Source of the DNA: Piscicola geometra
Lineage: Eukaryota > Annelida > Clitellata > Hirudinida > Piscicolidae
DNA: 64,000 nt
Reading direction: 5' to 3'
Assembly (NCBI GenBank): GCA_943735955.1
Contig: OX030971.1
Span: 4,273,900-4,337,899 of the forward strand
Shown here piece by piece: positions 49,419 through 57,954 of the stretch. Both the position numbers and the translations under genes were made by a program. The notes beneath the pieces are model-generated. The model did not search any database, had not been told where the DNA came from, and saw only the letters and a list, made by a program, of their open reading frames with translations. Position 1 is the stretch's first letter. The number at the start of each line of letters is the position of its first letter.

Positions 49419-49553
49419 CGGACCATATTTCAAATTGGTGTGTGAAAACGGACCATATTTCAAATTGGTGTGTGAAAACGGACCATATTTGAGATTGGTG
49501 TGTGAAAACGGACCATATTTGAGATTGGTGTGTGAAAACGGACCATATTTGAG
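49419..49553 (+). repeat. 30-bp tandem repeat, five units
   Basis: The unit is GTGTGTGAAAACGGACCATA + TTTSARATTG. Two units have TTTCAAATTG and three have TTTGAGATTG. It is in the RIF1 intron, 175 bp from the donor. Confidence 0.95.
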
Positions 49554-49728
49554 ATTCAGCAAACAAACTAGATACAAAATCAGCTATTTGTATTTACTTA
49601 CAATTTCTCTTATTTGCAGACCATATTTTTACTATGATGATAATAGTCCTAATTATAATGAGAGGTAATTGTATGATGATGATGATGATGATGAAGATGA
49701 TGATGATGATGATGTTCGTTCCTCCCAC

Positions 49729-51216
49729 CTTGGTAGCAGGACTGTTCGAGGGGTGGGTGACTGCCTTGCGCTTGCGTAAAATACTCGTTGGGGTGGAAGG
49801 GAGGGTGGTGGAAGGGAGGGTGGTGGAAGAGAGGGTGGTGGAAGGAAGAGTGGTGAAAGGAAGGGTGGTGGAAGGGTGGGTGATGGAAGAGAGGGTGGTG
49901 GAAGGGAGGGTGGTGGAAGGGTGAGTGGTGGAAGGGAGGGTGGTGGGTTGGAGGGTAGTGGGTTGGAGGGTAGTGGGTTGGAGGGTGGTGGGTTGGAGGG
50001 TGGTGGAAGGGAGGGTGGTGGAAGGGAGGGTGATGGAAGGAAGGGTGTGTGGGAAGGTGGTGGTGGAATGAAGGGTGGGTGGAAAGGTGGTGGTGGAAGG
50101 GAGGTAGGGTGGGAAGGTGGTGGAAGAGAGGGTGGTGGAATGGAGGGTGGGTGGGAAGGTGGTGGTGGAGGATAGTGGGGAGATTGCAGTGGTGACAGAG
50201 GGGGCTGTGGTGGTGGAAGGAAGGGTGGTGGAAGGAAGGGTGGTGGCTGAAGTGATGAGCAAGTCAAGTATGTTGATGGTGGTTGTTGTTGCTAGGGTGG
50301 TTGTTGTTGTTTTTATATGGGTGAAAAGAGCTGGCACAGTTCCTGTTGCAGTTGTTGTTACAGCTTCCGTTGTTGCAGTTGTTGTTTCAGAGTTGTTGTT
50401 GTTGCTGAAGAGGAGGAAGGGAGACTTGAGGATGGAGACCTTGAGGGCCTCCGTATTGTGCTTATTGCTATTATTATTAGCATTGTTGTTATTGCTATTG
50501 TTGCTATTGTTATTGTTGTTGGCATAGTTCATGTCGTTCTCAAGTGAGTCGTCTGAGGCGAGCAACACACTGCCTCTCAGTGTCCTCTTGTCTCTCTTCT
50601 TGTTGCTATCATCATCATTATTATTTTCATAGTTGTAATCCTTGTTGTAATTATTATTAATTGTAGTGTCATAAGTGGTAGGATTGGCAAGACTGGCCGC
50701 CTTGGCGGAGGAGGGTCTTGCTGAATCGCCTGCACAACCTCCAGCACCAACCTTCTCCAAATGACCTTCCAACACCCCATCATCCCTACCCCTACCAGCA
50801 CCACCCTCATCATCACCACCACCACCATCATCATCACCACCACTGACATCTTTCTGGCAATTCAGAGACTTGTTGGCATGGCGAGAGAAGACGAGGGAGC
50901 GCTTGATGCGGCCCGACTTGCGAGCCCCTCCAGCACTCCTCCTCCTCTTCCTCGTGCCGTCGCTCTCACCCTCATGTCTATGCATCAGCTGCACCAAAGG
51001 AACATCATCATCATCATCACCATCATCATTATCAAGAGCAGCAACGTTTGAAGCCTCGTTTCTCTTGCCTGGCCGTCGTGGTGTTGCGTAGTGTGGCCAG
51101 ATGTCTGCCTCCGTGTTCTTGTTGTTGTCCTTCTGGCTGTCCTTCTTGCTGGCACTCTGAACGCTTGAAGTCCTGCTTGACTTCCTCGCCACTTGAGGAC
51201 TCCCGTAGAAGCTTAT
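49729..51216 (-). CDS. RIF1: RIF1 homologue, exon A (disordered region with SILK-like PP1 motif)
   Basis: A 1,488-bp exon of 496 codons, phase 0 at both ends, from acceptor ATGACCACCACAG to donor ACCAAG|GTGGGA. It opens ISFYGSPQVARKSSRTSSVQ and is hydrophilic throughout: basic patches (RKRRRSAGGARKSGRIKR), acidic runs (DNDDGDDDDDVPLVQ), Asn runs and a long Thr/Pro/Ser domain of 5-residue repeats (TTLPS type, 15-bp units, about 49,800-50,250). It ends TSILRKRKAVTHPSNSPATK. SILRK (49,771-49,785) is a SILK-type PP1-docking motif; the next exon starts RVAF, giving the SILK-x(15-20)-RVxF tandem typical of animal RIF1. A TGA just upstream in the same frame means an acceptor is needed near 51,216. 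Upstream exons, including the N-terminal HEAT region, were not identified in the window. Confidence 0.82.
49795..50250 (+). repeat. 15-bp minisatellite (GGAAGGGAGGGTGGT) in RIF1 exon A
   Basis: Units GGAAGGGAGGGTGGT, with GGGTTGGAGGGTAGT and longer variants, keep lengths in multiples of three. On the sense strand they encode Thr-Thr-Leu-Pro-Ser-type repeats. Confidence 0.92.
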
Positions 51217-51584
51217 CTGTGGTGGTCATGATGATGATGCTGTTATCAAGATGATGGGGATGATGCTGATAATGATTATGTTGCTAATAAATGTAAATAA
51301 TTATTTGATATTATCATTAAAGTTTAATGATTAAACAGCACCTTCGTCATAGCCGGCATCTCAAATATTTCTTGTAGAAAGCGCGCGTAAAGTACGTAAA
51401 GGAAGGTAGCAACGGTGTTTTAAATTAGAATGAATATTCCGAAATCTATATATTTGGCCATTGAACGATTTTGTCAATTTAAAAACATTTTTAGATTATA
51501 AATTAAATAAACGATGAAAAAAAGATGAATTTTAGACTGAAAAAATGCAATACAGTTGAAGTTTCCCATATTTCTCCACCAATC
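51217..51584. other. Sequence upstream of RIF1 exon A, no gene seen
   Basis: A short ATG/ATC microsatellite (51,228-51,275) is followed by AT-rich sequence. No further RIF1 exon could be recognised. Confidence 0.5.
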
Positions 51585-51650
51585 AATCAATCAAATCAAT
51601 TTCTATAGCGCTTTTTCCTCAAATTCAAGAGCGCTGGTAAATGAATTTGT
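51585..51650 (-). mobile_element. L2-type retroposon 3' tail (TTGA-tailed), second copy
   Basis: CAATCAATCAATCAAATC then TTCTATAGCGCTTTTTCC and AAGAGCGCT is the same tail type as at 31,561. It follows AGTTTCCCATATTTCTCCAC, which matches the 36-bp repeat found at 51,838, so it may have inserted into one repeat unit. Confidence 0.6.
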
Positions 51651-51821
51651 TAAACAGATATGTCTTCAGATCCGTACGAAAAGTAAATAATGATATAGAA
51701 GTAGTTAAATAAGGAGGTGATAAGTTTTAAATATATGGACATCTTTGAAGAAGGGTCATCTAAGTAAGGTAATAATTGTCTAATACATCAGTTTCAATAG
51801 ATAATAGACATAAACAGTCAT

Positions 51822-52127
51822 GTGTTGGATCATCCAGTAGTTTCCCATATTTCTCCACTATTGGCACATCCAGTAGTTTCCCATATTTCTCCACTATTGG
51901 CACATCCAGTAGTTTCCCATATTTCTCCACTATTGGCACATCCAGTAGTTGCAGAAGCATTCCGCCAAAGCATTGCCACACTACCCAGATCAGCTGCTGT
52001 TGGAAGATTATTCAGCGTTGCTTCACAAGTTTTGAGTGCACCTCACCGCACTGCCTCTACATTCCTAGGTTGTGAACAAGAATGTCATCGATTTCATAAA
52101 CCTTGGAATGGAAAAGCAGTGTGGTAA
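51822..52127 (+). pseudogene. hAT transposase C-terminal remnant with in-frame 36-bp repeats
   Basis: The frame reads AHPVVAEAFRQSIATLPRSA, then AVGRLFSVASQVLSAPHRTA, and ends ...HKPWNGKAVW-stop. LPxSAAVxRLFSxxxQVLSAxR is the hAT dimerisation core (usual form SAAVERLFS). Upstream, the same frame runs through three 12-residue copies of HPVVSHISPLLA. The remnant carries no catalytic region. It is a third, independent hAT relic in this window. Confidence 0.65.
51831..51948 (+). repeat. 36-bp tandem repeat, about 3.3 units
   Basis: Unit CCAGTAGTTTCCCATATTTC + TCCACTATTGGCACAT; three units are identical. A partial unit lies about 270 bp upstream at 51,561-51,583. Confidence 0.95.
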
Positions 52128-53084
52128 GGTGAACCATAGACAAGAGAAACTAGTAAATTGAATGCAGTCAGTAGATTCATCATCCTATAAAAAAGTCAGC
52201 AGCCTAGAGATGGACAGATCCCGTCTTTCGGAGGCTTTAAAGAAACGGGTCAAGCAAAAAACAGTCAAAACTTAACTAGAGTAAAAGAAAGAAAGCTAAG
52301 TTTTTTTGAAAGAAATTTTTTAAAAGCTGGTTTATAGAAAGAAGCGAAAAAGAATTGAACTTTTATGTCTGTTGAAAAAATGATCCTTTCACTGAGAATA
52401 AAAAAGTTTAATTTTTATATATAAATGAAATATTAACCAAAAAAGATTAAAACATTTAAAAAAACAAAAAAGTGTAAATATTTTTTGAAGACATTTTTTC
52501 TAGTGAATAAAAGGTTTAGCAACCCCCATTTTGTGTGTTTTTTTTCAATCGCGGGAGGAAGGAGGGGTTATTTTTGACATAAATAAACATTTTTGTATTG
52601 TTAGTGTTAATCATGTCTTAAGTGGACGTTTTGAAATGATGAAATCGATGAATATGCCCCCCCCCTTAGTTATACTGATAATGATATTTATCATATTCAT
52701 AAGAAACTAAGAAAGTTGCTATACAAAGTATAAAAGTAAAATTATTACAAACAATATGATGGATACAATAGTAGTAAATTTAAGTATAACTATAACTTAA
52801 AAAGCAGTGTGGTAAGATGAACCATAGACTGAAGAAACTAATAAATTTAAATTCAAAAATTCATTTCAATAAAAAACATAATAAAAACGAAAACTATCAT
52901 AAGCAAAACTTTCCATATTCAAACACAGAATTTAATGAAAATAAAATCAAAGAAAGAATTTATTTTATATGATTTTTTATTGGAAAGGTCAATAAAAACC
53001 AATTGAATAATAAAATGTTATAATAAACAAACAAGATGTCGGCTCATAAAAACTATCGATAAAGCATTAGAAATTATTCATTAA
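52128..53084. other. AT-rich region with a diverged direct repeat
   Basis: AAGCAGTGTGGTAAGRTGAA CCATAGAC occurs at about 52,113 and again at 52,802, with further similarity for about 30 bp. No gene or named element was otherwise seen. Confidence 0.5.
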
Positions 53085-53168
53085 TAATAATAATAATAAT
53101 AATTTTTGTTTTTGTATAGCGCCCGGGCACGCAACTGAAGCGCATTCACTACGTCGTAATGCAATAAA
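53085..53168 (-). mobile_element. Short retroposon tail, GCCCGGGCACGC family, copy 1
   Basis: Reading on the minus strand, GAATGCGCTTCAGTTGCGTG then CCCGGGCGCTATACAAAAAC and an (ATT)n tail. The same core recurs at 60,259-60,329. Two GCGC words about 22 nt apart before a simple-repeat tail resemble L2-type 3' ends. Confidence 0.7.
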
Positions 53169-53293
53169 GAAATAAAAGTAATTATAATAGTAATTTTATG
53201 AAAAGGAAAGCAAAGAGTAGTGAAATAATAGATACTTAAAGTAAAATATTCATTAAAATGTAAAAAGTAAATGAATGTTGAAAATAATTAAAG

Positions 53294-53500
53294 AAGACCG
53301 ACCGAAATTCGCTTCGGTTTCAGCGCCGAAATTTCAATTTTTCAAGTTTCGGTCATCTTTCCGTTTCGACCGAATCTGAATTTACAGTTTCGGTTATTTT
53401 TCGGTATTGGCCGAAACTAATATTTGCGGTTTCGGCTCAATTTTGATAATGGCCGAAATGGACCTCACATTGGCCGAAAAACCGAAATGTGATATATAGC
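53294..53500. repeat. Cluster of CCGAAA / TTTCGG motifs (transposon subterminal repeats?)
   Basis: At least ten CCGAAA or TTTCGG words occur in both orientations within 200 bp (for example GACCGACCGAAATTCGCTTC, AGTTTCGGTCAT, GGCCGAAATGGACC, CCGAAAAACCGAAATG). Dense inverted hexamers of this kind are typical of transposase-binding subterminal regions. No matching second end was found. Confidence 0.5.
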
Positions 53501-54285
53501 CTCAATCTGTTAAATTTTTGGTTGATTCTCATTTCTGATGGATGTCCGTTAGATATCGGACTTGATTGCTCTATTGCGGTCTAATGCCTATTTCTTATTT
53601 GAACAACATCTACTAACACCTGGAACAACAACCATTGAATTAACATTTAAGCTAGTTTAACATTTATTAGTTTATTTGTTTAAAAATATTTTTTTCAAAA
53701 ACTTTTATTTTGTCTTAAAATATAAGTTTTTAAATATAATTATTAAATTGGCATTGTTATAGTTGAATAATATTATTTGCTTTTGATGAAAAAGTATTTT
53801 TAGGGTGTTTAGAAATAAAATAGAGAAAATAATCTTTCGCAATTATTCTTTGAGCCATTTACTTTTTGAAGAACTCAGTGAGACTGTGAAGCCATCGGAC
53901 CATTCTTAGTGGCCCCTCAAGCACTTTGGAGTTTTGGAAAATGTTCATTTTAAAAAATAAAACATATTTTCAAATGTTAAAAAATTATATTTAAATAAAA
54001 ACTTTGAACCATTCATTAAAATGTTGAAATATTTTGAATACTAAATAATATGAAGCTTTACAAAAACGCAATATAAGTGTTACAAGAGTGTGATCAGTCC
54101 ACAAAAAAGCAAAATGCATCTTGAGTAAGTGGAAAATTATCAATTTTGTCGAAATTTCAATGAAGTTTGTGTGTTTGTGTGACGAAGATTCTGTTCTTGG
54201 TGGGTGGAGGGCAACAGTTTGAAAGGGCCAACGATGCACCTGGGTGGGGTCTGCCTTCAATACAAGCGTTCAAATCATTCGGTCA

Positions 54286-54420
54286 ACGGGTGGCCGAGTG
54301 GTTAACGACTCGTGACTTATAGTCATAGGTCGTGGCTTCGATTCCCACTCATCCTAGTAGCCTGCATTTCTTGGAGAAGCCGAGAGATCCTTAAGTGCCG
54401 TGAACCGAAGTTGCGAACTA
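54286..54420 (+). mobile_element. tRNA-derived SINE head or tRNA pseudogene
   Basis: GGTGGCCGAGTGGTTAACGA carries a good box A (TGGCCGAGTGG) and GGCTTCGATTCCCACTC a near-consensus box B (one mismatch to GGTTCGANTCC). The anticodon region (TGACTTATAGTCA) folds with only a three-base loop, so it is not a working tRNA. Downstream CTTGGAGAAGCCGAGAGATC and TTAAGTGCCGTGAACC look like a SINE body. Confidence 0.7.
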
Positions 54421-54587
54421 AAAATAACTATTTTAGTTAATATTAATTTCTGCCTTACGACCTGACTGGCCATGGGAAACGTTTCAGAAAGATCAATTCT
54501 TGCTGCAAGTTCAAGAAAACACCGCAATAAGGATGGGAACTCTGAAAAGTCTGATCATGCTTTGAAGAACTTTTAAAAGCAGGAAGT

Positions 54588-54768
54588 CAGAGACATGCGG
54601 ATTGTGTGTCTCCATGTTGAATGCACGCAAGGAAGTCTTCTCGAGATTCTTTTGTCCGAAGCAGCAGGGCTGACATCTGGCGAGTGTCTAACTCCTCGTC
54701 GCTTACGTAAGCTCCTATTAGCTCTTATTGCCTTCAACCTCCAATCCATTAGGGACACACTTACCTGT
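54588..54768 (+). CDS. Candidate exon, unidentified plus-strand gene
   Basis: After a possible acceptor (CTTTTAAAAGCAG) the plus frame reads EVRDMRIVCLHVECTQGSLL, EILLSEAAGLTSGECLTPRR and LRKLLLALIAFNLQSIRDTL T, a helix-like pattern. If it ends at ACCT|GTGTCT it joins in phase to the frame LKAVTASRATRETLEDTQRQ at 55,031 across a (TG)n intron. The minus strand is also open here (54,573-54,758), so strand is uncertain. I do not recognise the protein. Confidence 0.35.
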
Positions 54769-54776
54769 GTCTCTTG

Positions 54777-54826
54777 TGTGTCTTTGTGTGTGTGTTAGTG
54801 TGTGTGTGTGTGTGTTTGTGTGTGTG

Positions 54827-54861
<35 letters not shown>

Positions 54862-55020
54862 ATGTGTGTGTGTGTGTGTGTGTGTGAATGTGTGCGAGTG
54901 TTTGTGTGTGTGTGTATGTGTGTGTATATATGTGTGTGTGTGCGTGTGTGTGTGTGTGTGTGTATATATGTGTGTGTGTGCGTGTGTGTGTGTGTGTGTG
55001 TATATATGTGTATGTGTGAG
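54777..55020 (+). repeat. (TG)n microsatellite, interrupted
   Basis: TGTGTG runs with TATG, TTTG and CGTG interruptions and TATATATG blocks. Open frames across it are cysteine-valine artefacts. Confidence 0.95.
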
Positions 55021-55030
55021 TTTAAATTAG

Positions 55031-55118
55031 TACTTAAGGCGGTGACAGCTTCTAGGGCAACTAGAGAGACACTTGAAGACACACAAAGGCAAAGGAGCCT
55101 GTACAAACTGCAGCATTG
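55031..55118 (+). CDS. Candidate short exon, unidentified
   Basis: After GTTTAAATTAG the plus frame reads LKAVTASRATRETLEDTQRQ then RSLYKLQH and stops at TGA (about 55,117). Its charged, helix-like composition contrasts with the flanking microsatellites. It would be a terminal exon if the join to 54,768 is right. Confidence 0.3.
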
Positions 55119-55184
55119 ACGATGGTGACACTGTGCTTAGATCACTGGCACTTCACATTGTTTCATATAGCAGAAAAAATATAT

Positions 55185-55545
55185 AGAAAAAGTCAAAAAA
55201 GATACAGATACTGAGAGAAAGAGAAAATAGAAACAAATAGACAGATACAGTTAGGCAGGAAGAGACACAAATTAAAACACAGAGAGATAGATAAAATAAA
55301 CAGATACAGAAAGACACAAATATAAACACATACAGAGAAACATATAAAAACATAGATACAAATACAGAAACACAGAGACAGATAAAAATATACAGATATA
55401 GACATTCAGAGAGAAAGACAGTTGAGAAGAGAGAGAGAAAAGAACAGTTACAGAGAGATAGAAAAGGACAGTCACAGAGAGAGAGAGAGAAGAAAGAACA
55501 GTCACAGAGAGAGAGAGAGAAGGACAGTTACAGAGACACACAGAG
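55185..55545 (+). repeat. Purine-rich low-complexity tract (ACAGAGA / GATACAGA type)
   Basis: Irregular GATACAGATA, ACACAGAGACAG and GAGAGAGAGAGAAG words. Minus-strand open frames here are Leu/Ser/Cys-rich artefacts. Confidence 0.85.
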
Positions 55546-55619
55546 CGGAGGTATGTGAATGAATGAGCGTTGAAAACTTCAATAATAATATTAGTAACAA
55601 CAACAGCAAAATATTATTG

Positions 55620-55785
55620 TGGTGAACGGGTTGCTGAGTCGGCTTGACCAATAATGAAAGGTCCTAGGTTCAAGTGCAACCAATGCCCTAGTAACCCAAA
55701 GGCGCAAATGAAAATATGCAGCCTAAGTGGCCTGGAAGCCCATTCGGATTATATGCCACTATAATAATGCTCGTCATCATTACAT
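55620..55785 (+). mobile_element. tRNA-derived SINE, plus orientation
   Basis: GTGAACGGGTTGCTGAGTCGG, CCTAGGTTCAAGTGCAACC, ACCCAAAGGCGCAAATG and GGCCTGGAAGCCCATTCGG match the minus-strand copy at 37,332-37,515 closely. It lacks an internal stretch present in the other copy (GCAACGACTCTC after GAGTCG). It ends ATAATAATGCTCGTCATC and passes into a GAT microsatellite. Confidence 0.85.
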
Positions 55786-55837
55786 TAAAATATAAAACAA
55801 ATATTTGCAAAATGAGCAGCACGAAGAGCAATAGTGT

Positions 55838-55905
55838 TGATGATGATGATGGTGATGATGATGATGACGATGATGATGATGATGACGATGACAATGATGA
55901 GGATA

Positions 55906-55966
<61 letters not shown>

Positions 55967-55970
55967 GTAT
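55838..55970 (+). repeat. (GAT)n microsatellite
   Basis: GATGATGAT with GACGAT and AATGAT interruptions, ending in about 18 perfect units. Confidence 0.95.
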
Positions 55971-56154
55971 TGTGGTAAGGTGAGGATGTCACTTGGGAGG
56001 TAATATCACCCAGGTGGAGAAAGGAAAGGAGGGGGTGATGATGATCATGATGATGAGAAGGGTGATGATAATGATGGTGGTGACGACGATGTTGAGTGTT
56101 GTCGATGCCTACAAAGACTACCACAAAAGTTAGCAACAATCTACTTTTCATTGT

Positions 56155-56385
56155 TTCATCATCATCATCATTATTATCATCATCATCATCATCATCATCA
56201 TCAGCATCATCATCAGCATCAGCATCATCTTCATCATCATCATCATTATAATCATCAGCATCATCATCATCGTCATCATTGGTTCTAGGATAAAAAGTCT
56301 TCAGGATAAAATGTCTTGAGGACAAAAAGTCTTCAGGATAAAAAGTCTTCAGGATAAATCCTGAAGACTTTTTATCCGTTTACCG

Positions 56386-56418
<33 letters not shown>

Positions 56419-56420
56419 AC
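56155..56420 (+). repeat. (ATC)n microsatellite flanking an 18-bp repeat hairpin
   Basis: CATCATCAT runs at 56,157-56,275 and 56,387-56,420 enclose repeated AGGATAAAAAGTCTTC words and the perfect inverted repeat described separately. Confidence 0.92.
56336..56377. repeat. Perfect 20-bp inverted repeat with a 2-nt loop
   Basis: Left arm GGATAAAAAGTCTTCAGGAT (56,336-56,355), spacer AA, right arm ATCCTGAAGACTTTTTATCC (56,358-56,377). The left arm is also the last of several direct AGGATAAAAAGTCTTC repeats beginning near 56,287. Confidence 0.95.
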
Positions 56421-56519
56421 ACCACCCCGACAAGTTTACATTGAAGATTTCCCCCTTCGAAACGACAAGAGCAACTCCGATGGTGATGGTGACAGCCGAA
56501 AGTCTTCGTTTATAGCAAC

Positions 56520-56650
56520 TGCTGCTGCCACCCCTGCCACCCCTACCATCACTACCACCACTACAACCACCACCACCACCCCTTACACTACAACCACCTC
56601 TACAACCACCACCACTACAACCACCACTACAACCACTACAACCACCTCCC
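56520..56650 (+). repeat. (ACC/CCA)n low-complexity tract
   Basis: CCACCACTACAACCACC-type trinucleotide mixture. On the minus strand it reads Gly/Ser/Cys-rich and is not clearly coding. Confidence 0.85.
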
Positions 56651-56733
56651 TGGCACACACCATCTTCTTGAACGACACACACACACATGGCTTCATCATT
56701 GCATCCAGAAAAGAGTTCTACACCGTGGGACAG

Positions 56734-56734
<1 letters not shown>

Positions 56735-56778
<44 letters not shown>

Positions 56779-56868
56779 CGTGTGTGTGTATATATATATA
56801 TATGTGTGTGTGCCCTCTTGTGTGTGTAAATGTGTGAGTATGTATGTGTGTCTGTGTATGAGTGTGTG

Positions 56869-56901
<33 letters not shown>

Positions 56902-56990
56902 GTATGTGTGTGTGTGTGTTTGTGTGTATGTGTGTGTTTGTGTGTGTGTTTTTGTGTATGTGTGTGTGTTTGTGTGTGTGTATTTCTGTT

Positions 56991-57038
<48 letters not shown>

Positions 57039-57062
57039 TGTGTGTTTGTGTGTGTGTGTGTG
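56735..57062 (+). repeat. (TG)n microsatellite, interrupted
   Basis: TGTGTG runs with TATATATATATA near 56,789 and TTTG or CATG interruptions for about 330 bp. Confidence 0.95.
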
Positions 57063-57600
57063 GTACACCATAAGATAAAGAAACAGATGAAGAACGAGAA
57101 GATTCTATTGATACATAGGAAGTTCGCTCTGAAATCTGGCTTTCCTTACAGTGGAACTCTTCAGTTCCTTGCAGCAAGCACAGATCTTTGAAGGAGCATC
57201 ACAGGAGTTGTGAGCAGTAAACCAAGCCTTGACATACAGTGTGGTGGTGAAAACACAATTTCTTTTGATGGCTTAATTTTCTTTCACGTTCACTTTGAAC
57301 TGTTCTCTGAAGAGAAGCATCTTCAAGCAGTAGATACCTTTAGCCACCCATCTTGTGCGGTGATACGCTCCTGTGGCCTGAAAGCGGCAGTTTCATCATA
57401 GAGAAATACTGCCAAGAACTGTGAGACTGAGCCTGGTGACTTGAGAACAGACCTGTCGTGGCTGGTTTGTCCGACTCACTTAATCTCGCAAAAATGCAAC
57501 TTTGATGAAGTGCTTCAGGTTTTGAAACAGCTCTGGTTAGCACATCTAAAACGTTAAAACATCTTATATTTTTAAAACGAACGGTTTTGGGTATACTATT
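57063..57600. other. Unclassified region open on both strands
   Basis: Several segments look protein-like. Plus: after TTTCCTTACAG, ELFSSLQQAQIFEGASQEL with a possible GTGAGC donor. Minus: KPEALHQSCIFARLSESDKP and FLYDETAAFRPQERITAQDG with CTAAAG|GTATCT. No single model has consistent splice phases, and I cannot assign a strand. It may be an old repeat or exons of the neighbouring plus-strand gene. Confidence 0.35.
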
Positions 57601-57954
57601 TATAATCATAAATAAATGGAAAAATTGAAATTTGAAGAAAAAACGACAAAAAATGACGTTTCAAGGCAGTTTTTAAACAACATAACGTAATATGTGTTTT
57701 GTTGAAACATATAAAATGATTAAAAAAAGCAATTTAAATCACAACGTCCTAAATGCTGTCATTGGCAAAAACATTAATAACTGGAATAATGTATTAACCA
57801 GGACTTCTGACCTCATTGAGGGGTCAGTTGTCCTAGAGATAAAGACGCAAAATTTCACATTTGAAGTGCGTTAGTAAATGGCACATTCCATGACTAACCG
57901 TCAAAATATAAGTTATTAAAAACACTTTAGTGTGCGTGTGTGTGTCTGTATATA
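57601..57954. other. AT-rich intergenic sequence
   Basis: No coding or repeat feature was recognised apart from a short (TG)n just before the element at 57,955. Confidence 0.5.

Larger units (their letters stand above)
40217..49728 (-). other. RIF1 intron A-B, 9,512 bp, about 81 percent minisatellite
   Basis: Donor ACCAAG|GTGGGA (49,728) and acceptor CCAATGCAG (40,217) are phase 0 on both sides. The intron separates the SILK-like motif of exon A from the RVxF motif of exon B. It contains, in plus coordinates, a TATTGTATTA-type AT array, the 7.67-kb 14-bp minisatellite, half of an inverted dispersed repeat, a TTTCGG-type fragment and a five-copy 30-bp repeat. Confidence 0.8.

Noticed and set aside
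54286..54355. Functional tRNA gene
   Set aside because: Box A is good, but box B has a mismatch, the anticodon loop is only three bases, and SINE-like sequence follows directly.
54802..55119. Cysteine-valine-rich open frames in (TG)n and (CA)n tracts, here and at 56.7-57.1 and 58.9-59.2 kb
   Set aside because: They are direct translations of dinucleotide repeats and have no other content.
57340..57609. Upstream RIF1 exons in the 57-kb region (KPEALHQSCIFARLSESDKP frame)
   Set aside because: Both strands are open, no consistent splice phases could be built to exon A, and I recognise no RIF1 motif.
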